Of a DNA stretch of 64,000 bases, positions 26,394 to 34,386 are shown piece by piece. Under the pieces are notes generated by a model. That model did no database searches. It was not told the origin of the DNA and was given only the letters and a program-made list of their open reading frames with translations. Each line of letters begins with the position of its first letter. Position 1 is the first letter of the stretch. The DNA is from Streptomyces flaveolus (GTDB lineage: Bacteria; Actinomycetota; Actinomycetes; Streptomycetales; Streptomycetaceae): assembly GCF_000716535.1 (NCBI RefSeq), contig NZ_JNWV01000010.1, positions 1 through 64,000 of the forward strand. The letters are read 5' to 3'. The translations under genes and the position numbers were made by a program.

Positions 26394-27572
26394 ATGAGCA
26401 GGATGAGCAGGACGGACCGGCCGTACGACCTCGTGCTCTTCGGAGCCACGGGCTTCGTCGGCACGCTCACGGCCCACTATCTCGCCGCGCACGCGCCGCG
26501 GGACCTGCGCTGGGCCGTCGCCGGCCGGGACGAGGGGCGGCTGGAGCGGCTGCGCGAGGACCTGCCCGGCGGCGCGGACGTCGGTGTGCTGCGCGCCGAC
26601 GTGACCGAACCGGCCACCCTGCGCACCCTCGCCGAGCACGCGCGCGTGGTCGCCACGACGGTGGGGCCGTACGTGCTGCACGGCGAGGAACTCGTCGCCG
26701 CCTGCGCCGACACCGGCGCCGACTACCTGGACCTCACCGGCGAGCCCGAGTTCGTGGACCTGATGTACGTCCGGCACGACGCACGCGCGCGGGAGACGGG
26801 CGCGCGCCTGGTGCACGCCTGCGGTTTCGACTCGGTGCCGCACGACCTGGGCGCGTACTTCACGGTCCGGCAGCTCCCCGAGGACGTGCCGCTGACCGTG
26901 GACGGCTACGTGACCGCCGACGCGGCCTTCTCCGGCGGCACCCTCGCCTCGGCGCTGAACCAGATGGCCCGCGGACGGCGGATGCTGGCCGCCGCGCGCG
27001 AGCGGGCACGGCACGAACCGCGGCTGCCGGGCCGTCGGGTGACGGCGCCGACGGGCACGCCGAGGTACGCGGCGGAGGTCGGCGCGTGGGCGCTGCCGCT
27101 GCCCACCATCGACCCGCAGATCGTGCGCCGTTCGGCGCGGGCGCTGGAGCGGTACGGCCCGGACTTCCGCTACCGGCACTTCGCGGCCGTGCGGCGCCTG
27201 CCGGTCGCCCTCGGCGGGGTCGCGGCCGCCGGCGCGGTGGCGGCCGCCGCCCAGTTGCCGCCCGCCCGGCGCTGGCTGTCGGACCGGCTCAAGCCGGGTG
27301 ACGGACCTAGCGCGCAGAAGCGGGCGAAGAGCTGGTTCTCGGTGCGGTTCATCGGCGAGGGCGGCGGCCGGCGCGTGTTCACCGAGGTCGCGGGCGGCGA
27401 CCCCGGGTACGACGAGACGGCGAAGATGTTCGCCGAGGCGGCCCTGTGCCTGGCGTTCGACGACCTGCCGCCGACGGCCGGCCAGGTCACCACGGCCCAG
27501 GCGATGGGCGACGCCCTCACCGAGCGGCTGCGCGCGGCGGGGATAACCTTCCGGGTGGCGGCGGAACGCTAG
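26394..27572 (+). CDS. Saccharopine dehydrogenase-like / trans-acting enoyl reductase family protein
   Basis: A 392-residue NAD(P)-binding protein. It begins with YDLVLFGATGFVGTLTAHYLA, a Rossmann motif, followed by GPYVLHGEELVAACADTGADYLDLTGE and LVHACGFDSVPHDLGAYF, as in mycobacterial Rv2953-type trans-acting enoyl reductases and related saccharopine-dehydrogenase-fold proteins. A membrane-anchoring helix is suggested by the AVRRLPVALGGVAAAGAVAA segment near residue 270. It may reduce a lipid or polyketide intermediate; the substrate is unknown and no polyketide synthase is adjacent. Start ATG at 26394 with AAGGGG before it; an alternative ATG lies three codons downstream. It is divergent from the mcr operon. 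Confidence 0.78.
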   Translation: MSRMSRTDRPYDLVLFGATGFVGTLTAHYLAAHAPRDLRWAVAGRDEGRLERLREDLPGGADVGVLRADVTEPATLRTLAEHARVVATTVGPYVLHGEELVAACADTGADYLDLTGEPEFVDLMYVRHDARARETGARLVHACGFDSVPHDLGAYFTVRQLPEDVPLTVDGYVTADAAFSGGTLASALNQMARGRRMLAAARERARHEPRLPGRRVTAPTGTPRYAAEVGAWALPLPTIDPQIVRRSARALERYGPDFRYRHFAAVRRLPVALGGVAAAGAVAAAAQLPPARRWLSDRLKPGDGPSAQKRAKSWFSVRFIGEGGGRRVFTEVAGGDPGYDETAKMFAEAALCLAFDDLPPTAGQVTTAQAMGDALTERLRAAGITFRVAAER

Positions 27573-27681
27573 CGGCACAGCCGCCGGTCGCCGCCGCGGC
27601 CATGCGCTCCGGGACAGGGCCGCGTGCCGGACCGGGACGATGGCGGCTCGTGCCGGACGAGGCCAAGGAGGCGGAACAGTC

Positions 27682-27870
27682 GTGAAGTTCGTGCTCGAAG
27701 TGACCGTGGACGACGGCGCGGTGGCGCGGGACCGGGTGGGTGAGCTGGAACGCGTCCTGCGGTACTGGGGAGGCAACCTGCGCCATTACGCCCTCGAACC
27801 CGGCGACGGCTCGGCCGTCTACGACTCGGAGTACCGGGAGGTCGGCGCCTGGCGCGTCGTCGAGTCCTGA
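27682..27870 (+). CDS. Conserved small protein of unknown function, 62 residues
   Basis: A GTG start at 27682 follows a full Shine-Dalgarno AAGGAGG at 10 nt. The product starts MKFVLEVTVDDGAVARDRVG and includes GELERVLRYWGGNLRHY; it is soluble, acidic and likely a small alpha/beta fold. No domain is recognised. The longer frame starting at 27640 includes the ribosome-binding site and is not the real start. Its last 52 bp overlap the 3' end of the convergent endonuclease V gene, so the two mRNAs can pair. Confidence 0.75.
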   Translation: MKFVLEVTVDDGAVARDRVGELERVLRYWGGNLRHYALEPGDGSAVYDSEYREVGAWRVVES

Positions 27871-28577
27871 TCCGGGCCGCCGGCCAGGCCCTGTGCCGCC
27901 TCGCGCAGCGCGCGCCGGCACAGGGCGTCCGCCCGGCGGGTGGTCTCCGGCAGCCGGAACCGCGGGGTCAGTGCCAGGGTGTGCGCCACTGCGTTGTCGA
28001 GGCTCACCCGGTGGCCGACCGAGACGAACACCGGCTTGACGCCGTCCCGGGTGCGCAGGGCGCGCCCGACCTCCTCGGTCCCGGCGAGCAGCGGTGCCCA
28101 ACCGCCCCGGGCCGGGCCGGGGTCGTCGTACGCGAAGGCGAACGGGTTCTTGGCGACCCCGACGGTCGGCAGGTCCGTGAGCACGCCCAGGTGGCTCGCC
28201 AGGCCGAAGCGGCGCGGGTGGGCCAGGCCGTAGCCGTCGCACACCACCAGGCCGGGCGGACACGGCAGCCGGTCCAGGGCGGCGCGGACGGTGGGGATCT
28301 CACGGAAGGCGAGGAGGCCGGGCACGTACGGGAAGGAGACCCGGCCGACGGCGGTCGCCTCCGCCACGACGTCCAGGGTGCCCGCGTCCAGCACGACGGC
28401 CGCCGCCGCGACCAGGTCCAGGTCGTCGTCGTAGGCGACGTCGACGCCCGTGACGCGGCCCGTCCCGGGCGGCGGTCCGGGCTCGTCCAGCACCACCCGC
28501 CCGCGCAGCTCGTCCTGGACGGCGCGGGCCTCGTCCTCGGTCGCGGGCCAGCCCGCGGGTACGGCGACGATCCTCAT
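27819..28577 (-). CDS. nfi: Endonuclease V (deoxyinosine 3'-endonuclease)
   Basis: A 252-residue nuclease that nicks DNA (or RNA) at the second phosphodiester bond 3' of inosine, repairing deaminated adenine. Motifs are GVDVAYDDDLDLVAAAAVVL (catalytic Asp), VPGLLAFREIPTVRAAL (catalytic Glu), VVCDGYGLAHPRRFGLASHL (catalytic Asp, His), and VGVAKNPF. The C-terminal TTRRADALCRRALRE is family-like. The last roughly 20 residues are coded by the stretch that overlaps the small convergent gene. ATG start at 28577, only 59 bp from the divergent YciI-like gene. Confidence 0.92.
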   Translation of the reverse strand: MRIVAVPAGWPATEDEARAVQDELRGRVVLDEPGPPPGTGRVTGVDVAYDDDLDLVAAAAVVLDAGTLDVVAEATAVGRVSFPYVPGLLAFREIPTVRAALDRLPCPPGLVVCDGYGLAHPRRFGLASHLGVLTDLPTVGVAKNPFAFAYDDPGPARGGWAPLLAGTEEVGRALRTRDGVKPVFVSVGHRVSLDNAVAHTLALTPRFRLPETTRRADALCRRALREAAQGLAGGPDQDSTTRQAPTSRYSES

Positions 28578-28636
28578 GCCGGGTGACTGTACGGTCCCGC
28601 CGCGGGCCGCCGGCCGGGCGGGGTAGGCTCGCGATC

Positions 28637-28933
28637 ATGTTCGTCCTGGAGCTGACCTACACCGCGCCGCTCGATGCCGTGGACGCCGTTCTGCCGGACC
28701 ATGTGGCCTGGCTGGAGGAGCAGTACGGCAAGGGCCTCTTCCTGGCCTCGGGACGCAAGAACCCCCGCGACGGCGGGGTGATCCCGGCTGTCGCGGGGGA
28801 CCGCGCCCGCATCGACGAGATCGTCGCGAGCGACCCGTTCACCGTCGCCGGTGTGTGCGCCTACCGCGTCACGGAGTTCATCGCCACGAAGACGGCCCCG
28901 GAGCTGGCGCGCCACCGGCAGACGCTCGACTGA
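28637..28933 (+). CDS. YciI-family protein
   Basis: A 98-residue ferredoxin-like-fold protein (YCII-related). It starts MFVLELTYTAPLDAVDAVLP, followed by DHVAWLEEQYGKGLFLASGRK, which contains the family His/Asp pair thought to form the active site. The reaction in this family is mostly unknown. A -10-like TAGGCT at 28624-28629 ends 7 nt before the ATG, and there is no Shine-Dalgarno, so it is probably leaderless. It is divergent from nfi with a 59-bp gap and stands alone. Confidence 0.83.
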   Translation: MFVLELTYTAPLDAVDAVLPDHVAWLEEQYGKGLFLASGRKNPRDGGVIPAVAGDRARIDEIVASDPFTVAGVCAYRVTEFIATKTAPELARHRQTLD

Positions 28934-28976
28934 CGTCAGCCTCTCGACCTCCTCGGGCGTCGGGCCTGGCGGGCCG

Positions 28977-29315
28977 TCAGCCCTTCTCGGCGTTCAGCGC
29001 GCGCTGCAGTTCTTCCTTGTTCATGTGCGAACGGCCCTCGATGCCGCGCTGCCTCGCCTCGTTGTACAGCTGGTCGCGGGTCGGGCCGTGCGAGCCGACC
29101 CGGTTGCCCGACCGCTGACCGCCGCGCTTGCTCGACGACATGTCCTGCGTCGAACTGCGGCTGGCGGTCTTGGACTCGCCGGAGCGGGCGCGTTCCTTGT
29201 TCACCGTCCGCGCGGCGATCTCCTTGGCGCGCCCGGTGCTCTCGCCCCGGTCCTGCGCGCTCTTCTTGATGTGCTCGTACTGACGCTCACGCTTGGGGCT
29301 GGAACCGGCTGGCAT
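28977..29315 (-). CDS. Small basic protein with Rho-N/SAP-like C-terminal motif
   Basis: A 112-residue strongly basic, Ser/Arg/Lys-rich protein. Its C terminus TRDQLYNEARQRGIEGRSHM then NKEELQRALNA matches the Rho N-terminal / SAP-like helix-extended-helix that binds nucleic acid. The first 75 residues are low complexity and probably disordered. Streptomyces homologues are often labelled plasmid stabilization protein, a name without functional proof. The start ATG follows AAGGAAGGGAG, a strong ribosome-binding site. It stands alone; a role in nucleoid or RNA binding is inferred. Confidence 0.72.
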   Translation of the reverse strand: MPAGSSPKRERQYEHIKKSAQDRGESTGRAKEIAARTVNKERARSGESKTASRSSTQDMSSSKRGGQRSGNRVGSHGPTRDQLYNEARQRGIEGRSHMNKEELQRALNAEKG

Positions 29316-29390
29316 GATCGCTCCCTTCCTTTGCGACGGGGAACGAGTACCCGCGTTCCGCGGCGCTTACCTCACCGGTCCTGCGGAGCC

Positions 29391-30647
29391 TCACCGTTCG
29401 AGCCGCGCCACCCGCCCCTGCTCGCCGGCCGCCCAGCAGCTCAGATCGGCCGTGCAGGTGACGGTGTCGTAGGAGCCGGTGTCGATGGTCCGCCAGCTTC
29501 GGCCGCCGTCGGTGGTCAGGTCGGTGCCGGTCGGGCCGACGGCCAGCGCGGCCGTGCGGCTGTGCGGGAGCCAGGCGGCACCGGAGCGGTACGCGGGCGG
29601 CGGGGTGGTGGCGGGCCGCCAGGTGCGGCCGCCGTCGGCGGTGACCGCGGCGGCCCGAGGAGAGGGCTGGTCGGGGCGGTAGTCACCGCCGACCGCGATG
29701 CCGTGGGCGCGGTCGCGGAAGGCCAGCGCGAAGACACCCTTGGCGGGATCGCCCGCGGGAACCGGCGTTTCGGTGGCCGTCCAGGTGAGGCCGCGGTCGG
29801 CGGAGTGCAGCACGCGCGCGTGCGCGCCGCCGCCGGTGGCCAGCCAGACGTCCTTCGGGCCGGCGGTGACGAGGCACTGGCCGCTCGCGGCGAAGCCCGC
29901 CTCGCCGTCCAGCGCGGGCGGCATGCCGTCCGCGGGCAGCACGCGCCAGGAGCGTCCGCCGTCGGCGGTGGACAGGATGCGGAACTTCCCGTCCACGGGG
30001 TCGCTCAGGGCGAGGCCGTGGCGGCGGTCGAAGAAGGCGAGGCAGTCGTAGAAGGCCTTCGGGTCGGTGTTGCGGAAGGACTCCGTCCAGGTCGTACCGC
30101 CGTCGTCGGTGCGGTAGACGCGGGAGGCCTCGCCCTCGCCGATGGCGAGCACCACCGCGCGCCGGGCGTCGAACGCCGTCACGTCCCGGAACTGCAGGTC
30201 GGCCGCCCCCGGCGGGGAGACGTTCCGCCAGCTCGCGCCGCCGTCGGTGGTGCGCAGCACCGTGCCTGCGGTGCCGGCCAGCCAGGCGGTGCGCCGGTCG
30301 ACGGCCGCGAGGCCCCGGAAACGGATGCCCGGCGTGCCGGGGTCCTTGGCCGCCCAGTGCACGCTTCCGGCGCCGAAGTCTTCGGCCGCCGGGTTCGCGT
30401 TCTGCGCGCGGGAGCCTTCGGCCGCCCGGTTCGCGCTCGTCTTGTGGGAGTCTGCGGCCACCCGGTCCGCACGTTGCGTGCCAGGGACCGGCTGCCCCGC
30501 GCTCGCCGGGCCGGTGGTGTCCGGTGCGAGCGGACGGGCCTCGGCCGCCGGGACCGTCAGGGCGGCCAGCGCCGCCCCGCACGCCACTGTCACCGCCACC
30601 AGCCGGCTCGTCCGTCCCCTGCGTCGCGTACTCCCCAAGCGCCTCAT
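29391..30647 (-). CDS. Secreted BNR/YCF48-like beta-propeller protein with 12-residue repeats
   Basis: A 418-residue exported protein. Residues 1-38 are a signal peptide (MRRLGSTRRRGRTSRLVAVT, cleavage near AEA). From about residue 105 it has repeated TTDGGASWRNV, TDDGGTTWTESF, TADGGRSWRVL and TADGGRTWRPA units, the Asp-box (SxDxGxxW) of sialidase and photosystem-assembly-like propellers. Between them is a four-fold 12-residue repeat (see repeat entry). No sialidase catalytic residues are evident, so this is a structural or sensor propeller of unknown function. A -10-like TAGCTT on the minus strand (30656-30661) ends 8 nt before the ATG; no Shine-Dalgarno is present. Confidence 0.78.
   Translation of the reverse strand: MRRLGSTRRRGRTSRLVAVTVACGAALAALTVPAAEARPLAPDTTGPASAGQPVPGTQRADRVAADSHKTSANRAAEGSRAQNANPAAEDFGAGSVHWAAKDPGTPGIRFRGLAAVDRRTAWLAGTAGTVLRTTDGGASWRNVSPPGAADLQFRDVTAFDARRAVVLAIGEGEASRVYRTDDGGTTWTESFRNTDPKAFYDCLAFFDRRHGLALSDPVDGKFRILSTADGGRSWRVLPADGMPPALDGEAGFAASGQCLVTAGPKDVWLATGGGAHARVLHSADRGLTWTATETPVPAGDPAKGVFALAFRDRAHGIAVGGDYRPDQPSPRAAAVTADGGRTWRPATTPPPAYRSGAAWLPHSRTAALAVGPTGTDLTTDGGRSWRTIDTGSYDTVTCTADLSCWAAGEQGRVARLER
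30349..30492 (-). repeat. Four tandem 36-bp repeats in the propeller gene (12-residue repeat)
   Basis: Units of exactly 36 bp at 30349, 30385, 30421 and 30457 begin gccgcc or gccacc and mostly end cttcg/ctgcg. In protein they read as 12-residue units with a central AA pair (RVAADSHK, RAAEGSRA, PAAEDFGA, WAAKDPGT) forming the linker between signal peptide and propeller. Confidence 0.75.
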
Positions 30648-30866
30648 GGCGGGCGAAGCTAGCCCCACTCCCCCGGCCCCGTCCAGAGGGCCTGCCGTGC
30701 CCCGCGCCTGCCCACGAGCGGGAACGGCCGTACGTTCCCCGTGCATGAACGCGGTGACCGAGGTCACTCGTTCCCCGTGTGCACGCATCGGCCGTTTCCG
30801 TCGTCTCTCCCTGTGCCGGGCGCCGCACACCCGGGCGCAGTCCATCCGTCACGAGGGAGCAAGGCG

Positions 30867-31283
30867 TTGTCCACCGTCATCGAGCAGCCCGTTGAGGCCC
30901 GTCTCGTCGCCGCCGCACCGCGCATGCCGAGCATTCCCGCCACGCTGTGCTACGACCGGCGCGACCCGTTCGCCGTCCGCATGACGTTCCCGGCCCCGGC
31001 CACGCTGGAGGGCGTCGACGTGTGCTGGACCTTCTCCCGCGAGCTGCTCACGGCCGGTCTCCAGGGTCCCGAGGGCCACGGTGACGTCCGCGTGCGGCCG
31101 TACGGGTACGACCGCACGGTGCTGGAGTTCCACGCCCCGGAGGGCACCGCGATCGTGCACGTGCGCTCGGGTGAGATCCGGCGGTTCCTGGAGGCGACCA
31201 ACGGCCTGGTCCCCGAGGGCCTGGAGCACCTCCAGCTCGACCTCGACCACGACCTGGCCGAGCTGATGCGGGACGCCTGCTGA
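30867..31283 (+). CDS. ssgD: SsgA-like sporulation/cell-division regulator (SsgD-like)
   Basis: A 138-residue SALP protein. The family core is clear: ATLCYDRRDPFAVRMTFP, then DVCWTFSRELLTAGLQGPEG, DVRVRPYGYDRTVLEF, and FLEATNGLVPEGLEHLQLDL. SALPs control septum placement and peptidoglycan remodelling during sporulation; SsgD is linked to lateral wall integrity in S. coelicolor. The start is a TTG with GGGAG 7 nt upstream; no ATG or GTG fits. The symbol is given from sequence and remembered position and needs comparison to the other Ssg paralogues. It is a single gene followed by a hairpin at 31300-31323. The 219-bp region before it shows no gene. Confidence 0.85.
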   Translation: MSTVIEQPVEARLVAAAPRMPSIPATLCYDRRDPFAVRMTFPAPATLEGVDVCWTFSRELLTAGLQGPEGHGDVRVRPYGYDRTVLEFHAPEGTAIVHVRSGEIRRFLEATNGLVPEGLEHLQLDLDHDLAELMRDAC

Positions 31284-31299
31284 GCTCCGGTGGATGAAC

Positions 31300-31323
31300 G
31301 CCGCGCGCGAGGGGCGGCGCGGC
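31300..31323 (+). terminator. Hairpin after ssgD
   Basis: GCCGCGC and GCGCGGC form a 7-bp stem across a 10-nt loop, 17 bp after the stop and 11 bp before the -35 of the next promoter. Confidence 0.4.
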
Positions 31324-31334
31324 AATCAATCACG

Positions 31335-31592
31335 TTGACAGCTCTCCCCTCCCCTCCTACGGTGTTCAGCGGTTCTGTTGCCGTCGATTGGAGAAGGACG
31401 TTGCTCGTCTGAGGTCCTGAGGCACCGCGTCGCACCGGTGAGGTGTGCGCGGCGTACGACCTCGGCGTCCGAGCCGTCCTCCGGCACAGGCCCTTTTCCG
31501 TGGCCCCTTCCGTGCCCCAGACCTTTCGGTTTCCGCCTCGCGGTGTCTCGACACGCGTCCATCCGAACGCACCCGTCCCTCGCGAGGCGCCC
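31335..31592 (+). promoter_or_regulatory. Strong housekeeping promoter and about 225-nt leader of the ABC-F gene, with a minimal upstream ORF
   Basis: TTGACA (31335-31340), a 17-bp spacer and TACGGT (31358-31363) make a near-ideal vegetative promoter, placing the start near 31370. The leader to the ATG at 31593 is about 225 nt. Near its 5' end GGAGAAGGA precedes TTG-CTC-GTC-TGA (31401-31412), a possible three-codon peptide. A long leader with a tiny ORF is the layout of ribosome-stalling attenuators before ABC-F resistance genes. No clear terminator stem was found by eye. Confidence 0.5.
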
Positions 31593-33218
31593 ATGTCTGC
31601 TTCCCTCACCTGCACCTCTGTGTCCTTCACCTGGCCCGACGGCACCGCCGTCTTCGACGGCCTGGACATCGCCTTCGGCCCCGGCAGGACCGGGCTCGTC
31701 GGCGTCAACGGATCGGGCAAGTCCACCCTGCTCAAACTGATGGCCGGGGAACTGACCCCGGCGGACGGCACCCTCAAGGCGGCCGGCGAGATCGGCTACC
31801 TCCCGCAGAACGTCACGCTCGACACCGCGCTCCGCGTCGACCAGGCCCTCGGCATCGCCGACCGGCGGGCCGCCCTGCACGCCATCGAGGCGGGTGACGT
31901 CGCCGAGGAGCACTTCGAGACCGTCGGCGACGACTGGGACGTCGAGGAGCGCGCCCTGGTCACCCTCGGCGAACTCGGCCTCGGCCACATCGGCCTGGAC
32001 CGGACCGTCGGCGAGGTGTCCGGGGGCGAGTCGGTGCTGCTGCGGCTCGCCGCGCTGCTGCTGCGCCGCCCCGACATCCTGTTGCTGGACGAGCCCACCA
32101 ACAACCTCGACCTGTACGCGCGCCGTCGGCTGTACCAGACGGTCGCCTCCTGGCCGGGCGTGCTGGTCGTGGTCAGCCACGACCGGGAACTGCTGGACCT
32201 GGTCGACCAGATCGCGGAGCTGCGCTCCGGGGAGGTCGCCTGGTTCGGCGGCAACTTCTCGGCCTACGAGGAGGCCCTGGCCGTCGAGCAGGAGGCGGCC
32301 GAGCGGATGCTGCGCGTCGCCGAGGCCGATGTGCGCAAGCAGAAGCGCGAACTGGCCGACGCCCAGGTCAAACTGGCCCGCCGCAAGCGGTACGGGCAGA
32401 AGATGTACGAACAGAAACGCGAGCCGAAGATCGTCATGGGGGCACGCAAGCGCGCCGCGCAGGAATCGGCGGGCAAGCACCGCATCATGCACGAGGAGCG
32501 GCTCGCCGAGGCCAGGGAACGACTGGACGAGGCGGTGGACGCGGTACGGGACGACGACGAGATCCGTGTCGATCTGCCGTACACGGCCGTACCGCCCGGC
32601 CGGCAGGTGCTCACCCTGGAGAAGCTGGAAACGGCCTACCGGGCCCGCGTGCCGGGCATCCTCGATCTGCGCGGCCCGGAGCGGATCGCGGTCGTCGGCC
32701 GCAACGGCGCCGGCAAGACGACGCTGCTGCGGACCGTCGCCGGGGAGCTGGCGCCGGTGTCGGGCACGGCGACGGCCCATGTCCCGCTGCGGTTCCTGCC
32801 CCAGCGGCTGGACGTGCTGGACGACGACCTGTCGGTGGCCGAGAACGTCGCCCGGTTCGCGCCGGGCGCCACCAACAACCGGGTCCGGGCCCGGCTCGCC
32901 CGCTTCCTGTTCCGGGGCGCGCGGGCCGACCAGAAGGCGGCCACCCTGTCGGGCGGTGAGCGTTTCCGGGCGGCCCTGGCCGCGCTGATGCTCGCCGAGC
33001 CCGCGCCCCAGTTGCTGCTGCTCGACGAGCCGACCAACAACCTCGACATGGCCAGCGTCCGGCAGCTGACCTCGGCCCTGGAGTCGTACGAGGGCGCGCT
33101 GATCGTCGCCAGCCACGACCTGCCGTTCCTGGAGTCGATCGGGATCACACGGTGGCTGCTGATGGAGGCAGGGGAGGTGACGGAGACGACGCCCGAGGCG
33201 CTGTGGGATCCGGCCTGA
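31593..33218 (+). CDS. ABC-F subfamily ATPase (second in window)
   Basis: A 541-residue protein with two ABC domains and no membrane helices. Domain 1: GVNGSGKSTLLKLMAGEL, EVSGGESVLLRLA, LLLDEPTNNLDLYAR. Domain 2: VGRNGAGKTTLLRTVAGEL, LSGGERFRAALAALM, LLLDEPTNNLDMAS. The linker is long and basic (EADVRKQKRELADAQVKLAR onward) as in antibiotic-resistance ABC-F factors. The ATG at 31593 with GAGG 5 nt upstream begins the conserved domain; the frame is open to 31443 but that part is leader. Its promoter and long leader suggest drug- or stalling-induced expression, which the other ABC-F gene at 11.4 kb lacks. Resistance spectrum is unknown. Confidence 0.9.
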   Translation: MSASLTCTSVSFTWPDGTAVFDGLDIAFGPGRTGLVGVNGSGKSTLLKLMAGELTPADGTLKAAGEIGYLPQNVTLDTALRVDQALGIADRRAALHAIEAGDVAEEHFETVGDDWDVEERALVTLGELGLGHIGLDRTVGEVSGGESVLLRLAALLLRRPDILLLDEPTNNLDLYARRRLYQTVASWPGVLVVVSHDRELLDLVDQIAELRSGEVAWFGGNFSAYEEALAVEQEAAERMLRVAEADVRKQKRELADAQVKLARRKRYGQKMYEQKREPKIVMGARKRAAQESAGKHRIMHEERLAEARERLDEAVDAVRDDDEIRVDLPYTAVPPGRQVLTLEKLETAYRARVPGILDLRGPERIAVVGRNGAGKTTLLRTVAGELAPVSGTATAHVPLRFLPQRLDVLDDDLSVAENVARFAPGATNNRVRARLARFLFRGARADQKAATLSGGERFRAALAALMLAEPAPQLLLLDEPTNNLDMASVRQLTSALESYEGALIVASHDLPFLESIGITRWLLMEAGEVTETTPEALWDPA

Positions 33219-33244
33219 CCGGCCGGCGAGGGCGCGGCAGGCGC

Positions 33245-33279
33245 GGCCCGGCGGGATCTCGCGGGAGACGCGCCGGGCC
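33245..33279 (+). terminator. Hairpin terminator after the ABC-F gene
   Basis: GGCCCGGCG pairs with CGCCGGGCC (9 bp), with an inner CTC/GAG stem, followed by a short T run (gggtttgg). It is 26 bp after the stop codon. Confidence 0.55.
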
Positions 33280-33382
33280 CGGGGGTTTGGCCCTGGCTGG
33301 AGCGCCCTGCATGATGTCGGACCGGCACCGTGTGAGCGGCGCCGGACCGCACCATCGCACCGACCGATTCGAAAGGCCCCTC

Positions 33383-34159
33383 GTGCCCAGCAAGAAGGCC
33401 CTCGTCCGCCGCCCCAGCCCGCTCCTGGCCGACGGCCTGGTGACGCACGTCCAGCGGGAGAAGGTCGACGTCGGGCTCGCCGGCGAGCAGTGGGAGGCGT
33501 ACGTCGAGGCCCTGCGCGCACACGGCTGGGAGATCATCGAGGTCGAACCGGCCGACGACTGCCCGGATTCGGTGTTCGTCGAGGACACCGTCGTGATGTA
33601 CCGGAACGTGGCGTTGATCACCCGGCCCGGCGCCGAGTCACGGCGGGCGGAGACCGCGGGGGTCGAGGAGGGGGTGGCCCGCCTCGGCTGCTCGGTGAAC
33701 TGGATATGGGAGCCGGGCACGCTGGACGGCGGTGACGTCCTCAAGGTCGGCGACACCGTGTACGTCGGCCGCGGCGGGCGGACCAACGCGGCCGGCGTGC
33801 AGCAGCTACGGGCGGCCTTCGAGCCGCTGGGCGCCCGTGTGGTGGCCGTACCCGTGAGCAAGGTGCTGCACCTGAAGTCGGCGGTGACCGCGCTGCCCGA
33901 CGGCACGGTGATCGGGCACATCCCGAAGATCGACCGGCCGTCGCTGTTCCCGGGCTTCCTGTCGGTGCCCGAGGAGTCCGGCGCGCACGTGGTGCTGCTC
34001 GGCAGCGGCAAGGTGCTGATGGCGGCGAGCGCCCCGAAGACGGCGGAGCTGCTGACCGACCTGGGCCACGACGTGGTGACGGTCGACATCAGCGAGTTCG
34101 AGAAGCTGGAGGGCTGTGTGACCTGTCTCTCGGTGCGCCTGCGGGAGCTGTACGCCTGA
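33383..34159 (+). CDS. ddaH: Dimethylargininase (N(G),N(G)-dimethylarginine dimethylaminohydrolase)
   Basis: A 258-residue amidinotransferase-fold enzyme that hydrolyses methylated arginine to citrulline and methylamines. Substrate-binding and catalytic parts are visible: SVFVEDTVVMYRNVALITRPG (Glu/Asp pair), GTLDGGDVLKVG, the catalytic His in KVLHLKSAVTALPDG, and the nucleophile cysteine near the C terminus in LEGCVTCLSVRLREL (the second of the two Cys by family position). The start is the GTG at 33383 with AAAGG 6 nt upstream. It is a single gene. Its role in Streptomyces may be recycling of methylarginine from protein turnover, an inference. Confidence 0.9.
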   Translation: MPSKKALVRRPSPLLADGLVTHVQREKVDVGLAGEQWEAYVEALRAHGWEIIEVEPADDCPDSVFVEDTVVMYRNVALITRPGAESRRAETAGVEEGVARLGCSVNWIWEPGTLDGGDVLKVGDTVYVGRGGRTNAAGVQQLRAAFEPLGARVVAVPVSKVLHLKSAVTALPDGTVIGHIPKIDRPSLFPGFLSVPEESGAHVVLLGSGKVLMAASAPKTAELLTDLGHDVVTVDISEFEKLEGCVTCLSVRLRELYA

Positions 34160-34272
34160 CGGGTGATCCCGTCGCCCCGACAGCCCGGGGACCTGCGGGT
34201 CCCGGGGCCGTGGGGCGTACCCGCGCACGGCCGGCCCAGGCGGGCTGATCAGGGGATCTTTACGGGCGTCTT

Positions 34273-34320
34273 AACCTACGGCTTCGTAACCTACGGGTTC
34301 GTAGCCTACGATCACGTAGG
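34273..34320. repeat. Operator array: three 15-bp direct repeats ending in a 16-bp inverted repeat
   Basis: AACCTACGGCTTCGT, AACCTACGGGTTCGT and AGCCTACGATCACGT follow each other without gaps (34273, 34288, 34303), and the last unit forms CCTACG-ATCA-CGTAGG (34305-34320). TACGAT inside it could be a -10. It lies 67 bp before the desaturase gene; the rest of the 227-bp gap shows no gene. Confidence 0.7.
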
Positions 34321-34386
34321 TTTCCGGCACCGCTCGCCGGACCGTCCCTTCTTCCCCCCGTTGTTCGTCGTCCCCCTGGAGTTCCT

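Noticed and set aside
31438..31740. Longer leader frame before the ABC-F start (GTG at 31438)
   Set aside because: It overlaps the start of the real gene in another frame, is Pro/Ser-rich, and has no clear ribosome-binding site.
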